Source: Mycolicibacterium sp. TUM20985
Lineage (GTDB): Bacteria > Actinomycetota > Actinomycetes > Mycobacteriales > Mycobacteriaceae
DNA: 64,000 bases
Direction: 5' to 3'
Assembly (NCBI RefSeq): GCF_030295745.1
Contig: NZ_AP027291.1
Coordinates: 3,596,001-3,660,000, forward strand
Part shown: positions 31,630 to 41,009 of the stretch, piece after piece
Position numbering within the stretch: position 1 is the first letter of the stretch
Layout: each line of letters starts with the position of its first letter
Made by a program: the position numbers and the translations under genes
The notes under the pieces: model-generated
The model's input: the letters and a program-made list of their open reading frames with translations, nothing else
Told to the model about the DNA's origin: nothing
Database searches by the model: none

Positions 31630-32007
31630 GTGCATGAGCTGTCCCTGTGCCACGCCATCGCCGGCGTCGTGACGCCGCGCGCCGCCGGCCGGCGGGTGGA
31701 CGTCGTGCGGGTGCGGGTGGGCGCCCTGCGGCAGGTCGTGCCCGACTCGTTGTCGTTCTGCTGGACGCTGGTGCGCGACTTCGCGGGCCTGCCGGGTGCG
31801 CAGTTGGAACTGGAGCTGATCGCGGCCGCGGTGTCGTGCCGGTCATGCGGCGAGGAAGCGGACATCGCCTCCCGATTCTCGGTGGCCTGCCCGGGTTGCG
31901 GCAGCGGCGACGTCGACGTGATCCGCGGTGAGGAATTCATGGTCACGTCCATCGAGGTCAGCGACTCTGCAGCGGTCGACTCATCGGAAGGTGTTGCTAG
32001 TGGGTAG
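31630..32007 (+). CDS. hypA: Nickel metallochaperone HypA
   Basis: The 125-residue protein starts from GTG and reads MHELSLCHAI; His2 is the nickel ligand of the family. Two CxxC pairs (CRSC, CPGC) form the structural zinc site at about residues 73-97. With HypB it inserts nickel into HhyL. A C-terminal Ser/Ala tail is extra. Its stop overlaps the hypB start by eight bases. Confidence 0.93.
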   Translation: MHELSLCHAIAGVVTPRAAGRRVDVVRVRVGALRQVVPDSLSFCWTLVRDFAGLPGAQLELELIAAAVSCRSCGEEADIASRFSVACPGCGSGDVDVIRGEEFMVTSIEVSDSAAVDSSEGVASG

Positions 32008-32770
32008 GTTTCATCGTCACGATGACGGCACCGAGCACAGTCACGATGATGGCCACGGAGCCGACCACGGGGACCACGGCGGCTATGCGACCGGATCCGA
32101 GCGGATCGACGTGCTGGAGTCGATCTTCGCGGAGAACGACGTGAGAGCCGACTTCAACCGCAAGTCCTTCGAAGACAATGGCGTTCGTGCCCTGAATCTC
32201 ATGAGCTCGCCCGGCTCGGGCAAGACGACGATCTTGGCCGCCACCCTCGACGAGCTCAGCGGTCACATCGCGATGGGCGTGATCGAGGGTGACATCGCCA
32301 CTGATCTCGACGCGGCCAGACTGGCGGGCCGTGGTGCGCAGGTCTCACTTCTCAACACCAGCAACGGGTTCGGCGGCGAATGCCACCTCGACGCGCCGAT
32401 GGTGAATCGGGCCCTGGGTGGGCTCGACCTCGCCACGTTGGACCTCGTCATCGTGGAGAACGTCGGAAATCTGGTGTGCCCGGCCGAGTTCGACGTCGGC
32501 GAGCACGCCAAGGCGATGGTCTACTCGATCACCGAGGGCGAGGACAAGCCGCTGAAGTACCCGGTGATGTTCCGAGCGGTGGATGTGGTCCTGCTCAACA
32601 AGATCGATCTCGAGCCGTACCTCGATGCCGACGTCGCGACCTACGTCGAGCACGTGCACCAGGTGAACCCCGCCGCCCTCGTGCTGCCGCTGAGCGCACG
32701 CACGGGTGAGGGTATGGCGGCGTGGTACGCGTGGCTGCGCGACTTCACTTCCCGCCCGTCGCGACAGTGA
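32000..32770 (+). CDS. hypB: Nickel-binding GTPase HypB
   Basis: The 256-residue SIMIBI GTPase stores nickel and releases it to HypA. It has a His/Asp-rich N-terminus (HRHDDGTEHSHDDGHG, about residues 4-30) that can bind several Ni ions, a P-loop SSPGSGKTT (about 65), the ECHLDAPMV metal-site motif, and NKIDLEPY (G4). I chose GTG 32000 with GGAAGG eight bases upstream; GTG 31991 is an alternative. hypB is the last gene of the hypAB pair and converges on the pucR-type gene. Confidence 0.93.
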   Translation: MGRFHRHDDGTEHSHDDGHGADHGDHGGYATGSERIDVLESIFAENDVRADFNRKSFEDNGVRALNLMSSPGSGKTTILAATLDELSGHIAMGVIEGDIATDLDAARLAGRGAQVSLLNTSNGFGGECHLDAPMVNRALGGLDLATLDLVIVENVGNLVCPAEFDVGEHAKAMVYSITEGEDKPLKYPVMFRAVDVVLLNKIDLEPYLDADVATYVEHVHQVNPAALVLPLSARTGEGMAAWYAWLRDFTSRPSRQ

Positions 32771-32788
32771 ACGTCACGCCTCACTGCA

Positions 32789-34267
32789 TTACCGAGGGAG
32801 TGCGGCTCTGGCCTTGAGTGCCAGCCACAGCTCCATCCGATCGTCACCATCGTCGAGGCGGCGTCCCGTCAGCGTGGCGACTCGGTCGATGCGATTGCGA
32901 ACCGTGTTGCGGTGCAAGGATAATCGCTGCGCGGCTGGCTCCCAGGCGCCGTTGGCCCGCAACCACTCGTCGAGCGTGCGCAGCAACTCGAGGCGGTCGC
33001 GGGGATCGAGATGGTCGAGCGGCGCCAACACCGCGTCGGCGAAGCCGCGCACCGCGTCCGGCGCGCCCAGCGACAGCAGCAGCGACACCGTCTCCCCCTC
33101 ACTGGCCGTCACGACCCGACCGAGGTGCGTGCTGACCGCCAGCAGTGAGCGAGCCTGCATCGCCGACACCGCCAACGCCTCCGGAGCCGTCGGTGCGCCG
33201 ATCCCGGCGGGCAGACCAGCCGCGTGGGTCGCCAGCGCGTTCGTCAGCGCCACCAGCGACGGGTGCGCGACCTCCACCGTGGCGCCGTGCACCCGCACCA
33301 GCGCGCCGTCCAGACCGAGGTCGATGCGGAAGGCGAGCGCCTCGGCGGCGTCCTCCGACGCGACCACCGCCACCTGGTAGTACTCCCCCGTCAGCCCGAC
33401 GCTGCCTGCCAGACGCTTGGCGCGTTCGCCACCGACGTCGGGGCGCAACAACTGCGCGAAGACCTGACCGCGTCGCCGGCGCTCGGGTTGATCGGACAGG
33501 TGACGCCGCTCGATGTCCAGCGCGATCAGCGAGACCAGGACGGTCGACGAGCTACGGGACGTCGCGTCCATGTCGGCCCCAAGCACGACGTACGCGAGCG
33601 GGACGTCCGCGCCGACGGAGTGCACCTCGACACCGTCGACCATCGACCAGCCGCCCCTGTGGGCGCGGGGGTGGGCGGGGATCGCGCTCGCCCGCTCGAG
33701 GAAGCCGGTATCCGCGCCCGCCGTCACCCCCATCAGTCGCCCGCCGCCGTCGCACACCGCGCACGGGGTGTCGCTGGCCTCCGACCACGCCGAGAGCAGG
33801 GCCGCCAACGGCGCGGCGCTGGTGGCGACCGCAGTAAGTCGGCGGTTGATCTCCATCGCGGTCTGCAGGTCGCGACGTTCCTGCCCCGCGATGGTCTCGA
33901 AGACCCATTTGGTGACGGCGATGAACGGCGTCTCGTCGGGCACCGTCAGCAGCGGGACGCCGACGTCGTGCGCCGCCTGTCGCAGCACTTCGGGACACTC
34001 TTGGTAGGGCAGTCCGTGCCCGAGCCCGAGCGCCACACCCGCGACCCCGGCGGTCGCGCATTCGGCGAGGTAGGCGCGGCATCCCGTGGGCGTCATCGGC
34101 AGCAGCAACCCCACCGTCATCAGCAGCTCACCGCCGCGCAGCCAGTCCCCCGGGGAGGTCAACTCCGACACGTGGGCCGAGGTGACCTCGCGATCCAATC
34201 CTTCGGTACCGGCCACCAACAGCAGGTTCAGGCCGCGATCGGCGAGCACGTCACCGACGCTGATCAC
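32789..34267 (-). CDS. PucR-family transcriptional regulator
   Basis: The 492-residue protein has an N-terminal purine catabolism regulator-like domain (about 1-130, ISVGDVLADRGLNLLLVAG ...), a GGDEF-like middle, and the C-terminal PucR HTH (LRANGAWEPAAQRLSLHRNTVRNRIDRV). It is divergent from an NCS1 permease and a ureohydrolase, so it most likely controls use of a nitrogen-rich small molecule. Start GTG 34267; GTG 34273 is equally possible. Confidence 0.85.
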   Translation of the reverse strand: MISVGDVLADRGLNLLLVAGTEGLDREVTSAHVSELTSPGDWLRGGELLMTVGLLLPMTPTGCRAYLAECATAGVAGVALGLGHGLPYQECPEVLRQAAHDVGVPLLTVPDETPFIAVTKWVFETIAGQERRDLQTAMEINRRLTAVATSAAPLAALLSAWSEASDTPCAVCDGGGRLMGVTAGADTGFLERASAIPAHPRAHRGGWSMVDGVEVHSVGADVPLAYVVLGADMDATSRSSSTVLVSLIALDIERRHLSDQPERRRRGQVFAQLLRPDVGGERAKRLAGSVGLTGEYYQVAVVASEDAAEALAFRIDLGLDGALVRVHGATVEVAHPSLVALTNALATHAAGLPAGIGAPTAPEALAVSAMQARSLLAVSTHLGRVVTASEGETVSLLLSLGAPDAVRGFADAVLAPLDHLDPRDRLELLRTLDEWLRANGAWEPAAQRLSLHRNTVRNRIDRVATLTGRRLDDGDDRMELWLALKARAALPR

Positions 34268-34401
34268 ACGCACCCGCCCAGGTGTGCAGATCGTCCAATG
34301 GTCATGGACACATTGAACATTTTGGCCATGGTGACCGGGGCCGTTTCGGCGGATGGTGATACGCACCACAGCTGGACACATCCACTGCCCCAGGAGCGCC
34401 C

Positions 34402-35880
34402 ATGTCCTCCCCCACACCCGTGGCCGACGAAGGTCGCGCAAGCTCGATCATCGAAACCCGATCCATCGACTACGTCCCCGACGACGAACGCCACGGCAAG
34501 GTCTCGCACCAGGGCCCCTTCTGGTTCGTCGGCAACTTCCAACCGTTCACCCTCGCGCTGGGATTCGTCGGGCCCAGCCTCGGTCTGTCGCTCTGGTGGA
34601 CCATCGTCGCCGGCATCTCGGGCATCGCGTTCGGCACGCTGTTCATGGCCTTTCACGCCACTCAGGGACCGGTGCTCGGGCTTCCTCAGATGATCCAGTC
34701 CAGGGCGCAGTTCGGGTACCGCGGCGTGCTGTTGCCATTGATCGGCACGCTGTTCACGTTCGTCGGCTTCAACGTGGTCGACGTCGTGATCATCAAGTCC
34801 GGCCTCGAGTCAATCTTTGGCTGGAACCCCGTGGTGGTCGCCGTCGTCATCACGGTCGTGGCGGCTCTCGTCGCCATCTTCGGACACGACCTGTTGCACA
34901 AGACCTTTCGGGTGCTGTTCTGGATTTCGCTCCCCTTGTGGATCGTCCTCACCTGCGGCGTGTTGTTCGGCGGCGTGACGGGAACGGCCTCCACCCCAGG
35001 AGGTTTCACGTTCGTCGCGTTCCTGGTCCAGTTCAGCGTCGCCGCGTCCTACAACATCACCTATGCGCCCTACGTGTCGGACTACAGCCGTTACCTGCCG
35101 CGGACGACCAAACCGTCCGCCATCATCGCCTCGGTGTTCCTCGGCGCCTCGGCATCACCGGCCTGGTTGATCCCACTCGGTGCGTGGATGGCCACCTACC
35201 TCGGTGCGAGCGATGCCTTGGCCGGCATCAATCAGACCGGTAACGAGACCTTTTCGCATCTGGGTAGCGTGCTGGCGGTCGTGTCGACCCTGGTGCTGGT
35301 CGCGACGATGGGACTGAATGCCTACAGCGGCATGCTCACCGTGGTCACGGGCTTGGACTCGATGAAGTCCGTCACGCCGACCCGCAACCTGCGCGTCGTC
35401 ACCATCACCGTACTGGCGGTCGCGTGGCTGGTGATGAGTCTGCTGCTCTCGAACGCGACCACCGCGCTCAACACGACACTGCTGATCATGCTGTACCTCC
35501 TGGCGCCGTGGACCGCTGTCAACCTGACCGACTACTTCTTCGTCCGCCGCGGCCACTACGCCATCGCAGATCTGTTCACCCCCAACGGCATCTACGGCGC
35601 GTGGTCGTGGCGTGGGCTGACCGCCTTCTCGGCAGGAGTGCTCGCCGAGATCCCGTTCGTCGACCTGCCGTTCTTCGTCGGACCCGCGGCGACGGCCATG
35701 GGCGAGGTCGACATCGCCTTCGCCGTGGGCTTGTTGGTCTCCGGCGTGGTCTACATCGCGCTGACCCGATCGTTGGACGTATCGGCCGAACGCGCGTTCA
35801 TCGATTCGAGTCCTACGGTCGGAGATCCCGCCAGCACGGATGACATCGCCAAGACCGTGGCCGAGGAGGATCACCGATGA
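34402..35880 (+). CDS. NCS1-family permease (nucleobase/allantoin/cytosine type)
   Basis: A 492-residue transporter with about 12 helices. It carries the NCS1 features [16 protein letters not shown] (helix 1), [10 protein letters not shown] in the middle, and [14 protein letters not shown] near the C-terminus. Family members import purines, pyrimidines, hydantoins, allantoin or related compounds by cation symport. Its stop overlaps the ureohydrolase start as ATGA, so transporter and enzyme probably handle the same compound, one with a guanidino or ureido group. Confidence 0.87.
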   Translation: MSSPTPVADEGRASSIIETRSIDYVPDDERHGKVSHQGPFWFVGNFQPFTLALGFVGPSLGLSLWWTIVAGISGIAFGTLFMAFHATQGPVLGLPQMIQSRAQFGYRGVLLPLIGTLFTFVGFNVVDVVIIKSGLESIFGWNPVVVAVVITVVAALVAIFGHDLLHKTFRVLFWISLPLWIVLTCGVLFGGVTGTASTPGGFTFVAFLVQFSVAASYNITYAPYVSDYSRYLPRTTKPSAIIASVFLGASASPAWLIPLGAWMATYLGASDALAGINQTGNETFSHLGSVLAVVSTLVLVATMGLNAYSGMLTVVTGLDSMKSVTPTRNLRVVTITVLAVAWLVMSLLLSNATTALNTTLLIMLYLLAPWTAVNLTDYFFVRRGHYAIADLFTPNGIYGAWSWRGLTAFSAGVLAEIPFVDLPFFVGPAATAMGEVDIAFAVGLLVSGVVYIALTRSLDVSAERAFIDSSPTVGDPASTDDIAKTVAEEDHR

Positions 35881-36824
35881 GCGACGACATCTTCATCGGT
35901 CCACCGGACGCCAGCCGGGTGCCCCGTTACATGGACCCCGCCACGTTCGCGCGCCTGCCCCGCATCGACCAGGTCGGAAGCGCCGACGTGTGCATCGTCG
36001 GCATCCCGTTCGACAGCGGGGTCTCCTACCGGCCGGGTGCCCGGTTCGGACCCAGCCACGTCCGTGCGGCGTCGAAACTGTTGCGGCCCTACAACCCTGC
36101 GTTGGACGTCTCACCCTTCGCCACCCAGCAGGTGGCCGATTGCGGGGACATCGCCGTCAATCCGTTCGACATCGAGGAGGCGATCACGACCATCGACTCG
36201 TCGATCACCGACCTTCGCAAGGACGGCGCCACGGTCCTCACCATCGGCGGCGACCACACGATCGCGCTGCCGATCCTGCGGTCCCTCGCCCGCGACCACG
36301 GCCCCATCGCCGTGCTGCACTTCGACGCCCACCTCGACACCTGGGACACCTACTTCGGCGCGCCCTACACCCATGGCACGCCGTTCCGTCGGGCCAGCGA
36401 GGAGGGGCTGATCGACATGGAGCGCTCGCAGCACATCGGCATCCGCGGCCCGCTCTACGGCAAGCAGGATCTCGAGGACGACGCCGTGCTGGGATTTCAA
36501 GTAATCCGTTCCGATGACTACGAATTCGACGGGGTGAGGAGCATCGTCGATCGGATGAGGGCCCGGCTCGACGGTGGGCCCGTGTACGTGTCGGTCGACA
36601 TCGACGTACTCGACCCTGCGCATGCCCCCGGCACCGGGACACCCGAGGCAGGCGGCATGACGTCGCGCGAACTGCTGAACACCTTGCGCGGTCTCGTCGG
36701 GCTGAACGTGGTCGGCGCGGACATCGTCGAGGTGTCACCCGCCTACGACCATGCGGAGATCACGGGCATCGCCGCGGCCCACGTGGGCTACGAGCTGCTG
36801 TCGGTCTTGGCGGCGAACCGCTAA
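35877..36824 (+). CDS. Agmatinase-family ureohydrolase (substrate uncertain)
   Basis: A 315-residue binuclear-metal hydrolase of the arginase/agmatinase family that releases urea from a guanidino compound. All metal motifs are present: [15 protein letters not shown], and [19 protein letters not shown], followed by DIVEVSP. Agmatine, guanidinobutyrate, guanidinopropionate or guanidine are candidates; the partner is an NCS1 permease rather than an arginine/agmatine transporter. A nickel-dependent guanidine hydrolase of this family works with HypA/HypB-like chaperones in cyanobacteria, and hypAB lie 3.1 kb upstream here, which is suggestive only. Confidence 0.85.
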   Translation: MSDDIFIGPPDASRVPRYMDPATFARLPRIDQVGSADVCIVGIPFDSGVSYRPGARFGPSHVRAASKLLRPYNPALDVSPFATQQVADCGDIAVNPFDIEEAITTIDSSITDLRKDGATVLTIGGDHTIALPILRSLARDHGPIAVLHFDAHLDTWDTYFGAPYTHGTPFRRASEEGLIDMERSQHIGIRGPLYGKQDLEDDAVLGFQVIRSDDYEFDGVRSIVDRMRARLDGGPVYVSVDIDVLDPAHAPGTGTPEAGGMTSRELLNTLRGLVGLNVVGADIVEVSPAYDHAEITGIAAAHVGYELLSVLAANR

Positions 36825-36892
36825 GAGGTCGGCAAAACTCTTCTGTCACTTGGGTTTCACTGGTCACATCGGCGGGGTGTTCTGTCGGTGGT

Positions 36893-36908
36893 TCGAACTA
36901 GTGTTCGA
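36893..36908. promoter_or_regulatory. Perfect mycobacterial SOS (LexA) box with embedded -10
   Basis: TCGAACTAGTGTTCGA matches the mycobacterial SOS consensus TCGAAC-N4-GTTCGA in every conserved base. TAGTGT (36899-36904) inside it fits a -10 hexamer whose start point would be at or next to the ATG at 36912, so the mRNA would be leaderless. LexA bound here would cover the promoter core. Confidence 0.85.
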
Positions 36909-36911
36909 TTC

Positions 36912-38321
36912 ATGTCCACGGACCGCGTGCTCGCCGCAGTGGCGGCGCTGCGCGCGGTCCACGATGAACTCGACGCACTCGACTTCGATGCGTTGAGTGC
37001 GCGCGAGACGGTGACGCTGCTCGACGCCCTGGAGGAATCCGAGTGCCGCACCGCCGCGCATCGCCACCGGGCGCTGGCTCAGCTGCAGCAGCAGAGCACG
37101 CCCACGGAGATGGGCGCGAAGTCCTGGCGCGACGTGCTGGCGATCCGGTGGCGCCTGTCGGGCAGCGAAGCCGGGCGGCGTCTCACCCACGCCGCCCAAC
37201 TCGGCCCGCGCCGCTCGATCACCGGTGAACCTCTGGCGCCGACCCTCGACGCGGTCGCGGTGGCCCAACGGATGGGGTTCCTCACCCACGAGCACGTGGA
37301 CATCCTCTGCAAGGGCATGGCCAAGATCCCGGGCTGGGTTCAGCCCTCCGAACGCGAGCAGATCGAGGTGGACTGGGTACGCCACGGCGTCGGGGACGGA
37401 CCCAAAGCTTTGAAGGATCAGATCGACCAAACCTTGTTCCTCTTGGATCAGGATGGTCAGCCCCCCAATGACGAGGAACGCCAACGCCGACGCGGCGCCC
37501 GCCTCGGGCCCCAACGCCACGACACCATGACCGAGTTCACCGCCACCATGACCCCCGCGCACCGCGCGGTGTGGGAAGTGCTGTTCGCGAAGTTCGCCGC
37601 CCCCGGCATGTGCAACCCCGCCGACGAACAGCCCTGCTACTCGGGAATCCCCAGCCAAGCTCAGATCGACGCCGATGACCGCACCCTCGCGCAGCGCCAG
37701 CACGACGCGATGGAGTTCATCGCCCGCCACGCCCTGACCAAGGGGGAACTGGGCCACCTCAACGGGGTGCCGACCGCCATCCTGATCCGCACCACCTTGG
37801 CCGATCTGATGACGATGACCGGCACCGCCACCACCGGCGGCGGCACGTTCATGCCCGTCACCGACGTCGTGCAGATGGCCGCCGAGAACAACGCCACCAA
37901 CTACCTCGGGGTCTTCGACGACGCCACCGGCCAGGTGCTGGACTTCTTCAGGGCCCGCCGCACCGCCTCCGTGGCGCAAAGGCTGGCGATCATCCTGCGC
38001 GACGGCGGCTGCACCAAGCCCAGCTGCCCCGTCCCCGCCTACGGCACCCAGGTACACCACACCGTCGCCGACTGGAACGACGGCGGCAACACCAACGTCA
38101 ACGACATGAGCCTGGCCTGCGGACCCGACAACCGGATGGTCGGCCCAGACGGCTGGACCACCACCATGAACGAACACCACGACACCGAATGGCACCCACC
38201 ACCACACCTGGACACCGGACAAAACCGGATCAACCACTACCACCACCCCGAACGATTCCGCACACCCGCCGACGACGAGGACGAGGGTGAAGACGACGGC
38301 GCGGTCGAAGAAGCCTGCTAG
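36912..38321 (+). CDS. 13E12-repeat family protein (DUF222 with C-terminal HNH nuclease)
   Basis: A 469-residue protein of the DUF222/13E12 family that is expanded in mycobacteria. The N-terminal DUF222 part covers about 1-330; the C-terminal HNH-like domain contains CTKPSCPVPAYGTQVHHTVADWNDGG and NMSLACGPDNR-type residues with Cys/His metal ligands. Several M. tuberculosis 13E12 members are DNA-damage inducible. ATG 36912 lies three bases past a perfect SOS box; the frame can be read from 36888 but that would start inside the promoter. No terminal repeats mark it as a mobile unit here. Confidence 0.85.
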   Translation: MSTDRVLAAVAALRAVHDELDALDFDALSARETVTLLDALEESECRTAAHRHRALAQLQQQSTPTEMGAKSWRDVLAIRWRLSGSEAGRRLTHAAQLGPRRSITGEPLAPTLDAVAVAQRMGFLTHEHVDILCKGMAKIPGWVQPSEREQIEVDWVRHGVGDGPKALKDQIDQTLFLLDQDGQPPNDEERQRRRGARLGPQRHDTMTEFTATMTPAHRAVWEVLFAKFAAPGMCNPADEQPCYSGIPSQAQIDADDRTLAQRQHDAMEFIARHALTKGELGHLNGVPTAILIRTTLADLMTMTGTATTGGGTFMPVTDVVQMAAENNATNYLGVFDDATGQVLDFFRARRTASVAQRLAIILRDGGCTKPSCPVPAYGTQVHHTVADWNDGGNTNVNDMSLACGPDNRMVGPDGWTTTMNEHHDTEWHPPPHLDTGQNRINHYHHPERFRTPADDEDEGEDDGAVEEAC

Positions 38322-39193
38322 CGAATGGCTTTCGACAGTCGGTCCACTTCGGATTCGGCGCGGTCGGCCTCCGCCATCGCCGCATCCCGTCGATCGGCCG
38401 CATCTCGCGTGGCGCGTTCGGCCGCGCCGAACTGGTCGTCGGCGGCGTTCAGCGCCTTCTCGGCGGCATCGACCGACGCGAGCAGCTTCTCGTAGTGGCG
38501 GCGAGCCTTCGTCAGCTTCGCCTCCCGCTCGGCAGTTTCGTCCACGGCAGTGGAGTGTGCCCGTCGCGCCTCCTCCGCGGCAGCCCGAGCGGCGGTCGCG
38601 CGCTCCCGCGCGGCCGCAATCTCGGCTTCGGCCGCCGCACGTTCGGCAGACTCGTCACGCGGCTGTGCCTCCGGCGGGCGCTTAGGCTTCGACGCGGGCC
38701 TCGCCTTCGGTTTGGGCACCGGACCGACCGTCGTCACGGCGCCGAAATCGCCGAAGCCCGACCACCGCTCGGCCTTCTCGAGCCGGCCCAGCCGCGCCGC
38801 CACGTCGGGGTCGGCGACGGCCGCTTGCAGCGTGCCCACCACGTCGTCGCGCAGCGCCGCCGACGGGCTCGACTGCGAGGTCGCGGCAAAGCCGGTGCGA
38901 GCCAGCTCGTCGATGAGTTTGCGCTGCGCCGTGGATAGTTCACGGATCCGCGCGCCATCCATGTCCGCGTGCGCCTCGCGGAGGCTCTTGCTCAGTTCGC
39001 TCAACCTGGCCTTGGCGGTGCCGTCGGCGCGCACCAGGGCGTTCACCACCCATGCCGCCGTCGTCGGCCGCCGGGCCGCGCCGATCGACGCGGCCGCCTC
39101 GGCGTCGCCGCGCTTCTTCGCCGCAGCAACCAATTCCTTGCGCCGGGCCAGGAAGTCCTCCGGCGGCACGCCGTAGAGATCCTCGACGGTCAC
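38318..39193 (-). CDS. Coiled-coil protein, unknown function
   Basis: The 291-residue product has an N-terminal region with VPPEDFLARRKELVAAAKKRGD and RRPTTAAWVVNALVR, a central Pro/Lys-rich linker (about 160-185), and a long Ala/Glu/Arg coiled coil (about 190-291). I do not recognise a named family, though the N-terminal pattern recurs in actinobacterial hypothetical proteins. GTG 39193 overlaps the aldR stop (GTGA). Its stop overlaps the convergent 13E12 gene by four bases. Confidence 0.7.
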   Translation of the reverse strand: MTVEDLYGVPPEDFLARRKELVAAAKKRGDAEAAASIGAARRPTTAAWVVNALVRADGTAKARLSELSKSLREAHADMDGARIRELSTAQRKLIDELARTGFAATSQSSPSAALRDDVVGTLQAAVADPDVAARLGRLEKAERWSGFGDFGAVTTVGPVPKPKARPASKPKRPPEAQPRDESAERAAAEAEIAAARERATAARAAAEEARRAHSTAVDETAEREAKLTKARRHYEKLLASVDAAEKALNAADDQFGAAERATRDAADRRDAAMAEADRAESEVDRLSKAIR

Positions 39194-39705
39194 AGCGGCG
39201 AGGCTCCTCGCAGGTGCTCGAAGATCAGAGACGTCTGCGTGCCCGCGACATCGGAGTCGGCATTGAGGTTCTCGACCACGAACGAGCGGAGATCGTCGGT
39301 GTCGCGGGCGGCGACGTGGAGGATGAAGTCGTCGGCCCCGGCGAGGAAGTAGACGTCCATCACCTGCGGACGCTTGCGGATGTGCTCGAGGAAGGTGCCG
39401 ATCTTGCCGCGGGCGTTGGACTGCAGGCTGACCGAGATCATCGCCTGCATCGACAAGCCGATCGCCGCGGGGTCGATGTCGGCGTAGAAACCGCGGATGA
39501 CACCGATGTCCTGGAGTCGGCGCACCCGCCCGTGGCACGTGGACGGCGCGACTCCGACCAGCTCCGCGAGCGCACTGTTCGACATGCGCGCGTCACCGTG
39601 GAGTGCGGTCAGGATGCGGCGGTCGGTCTCGTCGAGGTCGACGGGCCGAACATTCTTCGGTGCGGCCAGAGCTGGCGCGACCGGTCTCGAAGGTCCTTCT
39701 GGCAT
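39190..39705 (-). CDS. aldR: Lrp/AsnC-family regulator AldR
   Basis: The 171-residue protein has an N-terminal extension of about 20 residues, an AsnC HTH (LDETDRRILTALHGDARMSNSALAELVG with APSTCHGRVRRLQ as recognition helix), and a RAM ligand domain (about 85-165). It is divergent from ald; in M. tuberculosis the same protein represses or activates ald depending on amino acids such as alanine. The position and the palindrome at 39707-39734 support the same role. Confidence 0.9.
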   Translation of the reverse strand: MPEGPSRPVAPALAAPKNVRPVDLDETDRRILTALHGDARMSNSALAELVGVAPSTCHGRVRRLQDIGVIRGFYADIDPAAIGLSMQAMISVSLQSNARGKIGTFLEHIRKRPQVMDVYFLAGADDFILHVAARDTDDLRSFVVENLNADSDVAGTQTSLIFEHLRGASPL

Positions 39706-39706
39706 T

Positions 39707-39734
39707 TGTCGACTTTAGCGAGAAACCGTCGACA
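39707..39734. promoter_or_regulatory. Candidate AldR operator
   Basis: TGTCGAC (39707-39713) and GTCGACA (39728-39734) form a perfect inverted repeat with centres 21 bp, two helical turns, apart. The left arm lies immediately upstream of the aldR start and the right arm 65 bp from the ald ATG. Lrp-type octamers bind such phased sites. Confidence 0.6.
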
Positions 39735-39799
39735 GTGTTGTGCGCACGCCGAATCTTCTTCACAATTTAGGCATCGAATCACGAACCTAGGGAGCGGTC

Positions 39800-40915
39800 A
39801 TGCGTGTCGGAATCCCGACCGAGATCAAGAACAACGAGTACCGGGTGGCCATCACCCCGGCGGGTGTCGCCGAACTGACCCGTCGCGGTCACGAGGTACT
39901 CACCCAGGCCGGCGCGGGCGAGGGCTCCGCGATCTCCGACCACGACTTCAAGGCCGCGGGCGCGCAGATCGTCGAGACCGCGGACGCAGTCTGGTCCGAC
40001 GCCGAACTGCTCCTCAAGGTCAAGGAGCCCATCGAGGCCGAATACGGCCGGATGCGGAAGGGCCAGACGCTCTTCACCTACCTGCACCTCGCAGCGTCGA
40101 GGCCCTGCACCGATGCGCTGATGGCGTCGGGCACCACGTCGATCGCCTACGAGACCGTCCAGACCGCCGACGGTGCGCTGCCCCTCCTGGCTCCGATGTC
40201 CGAGGTCGCCGGCCGGTTGTCCGCTCAGGTCGGCGCCTACCACCTGATGCGCACCCAGGGCGGCCGAGGCGTGCTCATGGGCGGCGTCCCCGGCGTCGCG
40301 CCGGCCAAGGTCGTGGTGATCGGTGGCGGCATGGCGGGCGACAACGCCGCTGCCGTCGCCTGGGGCATGGGCGCCCACGTCACCGTGTTCGACCTGAACG
40401 TCAACGCGCTGCGGAAGATCGACGCCGAGTACGGCGGTGCCATCGAGACGCGCTATTCGTCGTCGCTCGAGCTCGAAGAAGCGGTCAAGCAAGCCGACCT
40501 GGTCATCGGCGCGGTGCTGGTTCCGGGCGCCAAGGCTCCCAAGCTCGTCACCAATTCGACTGTGGCGCATATGAAGTCGGGTGCCGTTCTGGTGGACATC
40601 GCCATCGATCAGGGTGGTTGCTTCGAGGATTCGCATGCCACCACGCACGACGAGCCTACGTTCGCCGTACACGACACCGTGTTCTACTGCGTGGCGAACA
40701 TGCCGGGCGCCGTGCCGCGGACGTCGACGTTCGCGCTGACCAATGCGACGATGCCGTACGTCCTCAAGCTCGCGGACAAGGGATGGCAGGCCGCCTGCGC
40801 GTCCGATTCCGCTCTGGCCAAGGGCCTTTCGACCCACGAGGGCGCTCTCGTCTCCGAACAGGTGGCCACCGACCTGGGCCTGCCCTACACCGATCCGGCG
40901 GGCCTTCTCGCCTAG
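39800..40915 (+). CDS. ald: L-alanine dehydrogenase
   Basis: The 371-residue NAD enzyme interconverts alanine with pyruvate plus ammonia, and reduces glyoxylate to glycine under low oxygen. It begins MRVGIPTEIKNNEYRVA (Arg15 pyruvate site), has LKVKEP with catalytic Lys, the FTYLHLA segment with catalytic His, the Rossmann motif VVVIGGGMAGDNAA, and DIAIDQGGCFE. Length and termini match the mycobacterial Ald antigen. AldR is divergent. Confidence 0.96.
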   Translation: MRVGIPTEIKNNEYRVAITPAGVAELTRRGHEVLTQAGAGEGSAISDHDFKAAGAQIVETADAVWSDAELLLKVKEPIEAEYGRMRKGQTLFTYLHLAASRPCTDALMASGTTSIAYETVQTADGALPLLAPMSEVAGRLSAQVGAYHLMRTQGGRGVLMGGVPGVAPAKVVVIGGGMAGDNAAAVAWGMGAHVTVFDLNVNALRKIDAEYGGAIETRYSSSLELEEAVKQADLVIGAVLVPGAKAPKLVTNSTVAHMKSGAVLVDIAIDQGGCFEDSHATTHDEPTFAVHDTVFYCVANMPGAVPRTSTFALTNATMPYVLKLADKGWQAACASDSALAKGLSTHEGALVSEQVATDLGLPYTDPAGLLA

Positions 40916-40981
40916 AACGTCACCCCCTCCATCGCCCGGCTGACCGCCCGTCGGCCGGGCGATGTGCATCCCCCGACCAAA

Positions 40982-40997
40982 CTTGACACCCGTCAAG
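40982..40997. promoter_or_regulatory. Inverted repeat overlapping a -35 element
   Basis: CTTGACACCCGTCAAG has perfect 6-bp arms around ACCC and includes TTGACA. It lies 12 bp before the ATG at 41010, so a protein bound there would block transcription of the GXWXG-domain gene. The regulator is not encoded next to it. Confidence 0.55.
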
Positions 40998-41009
40998 TAT
41001 CGTGGACAC

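Noticed and set aside
36912-38321. 13E12 protein as part of a mobile element
   Set aside because: No terminal inverted repeats, integrase or target duplication are visible on either side.
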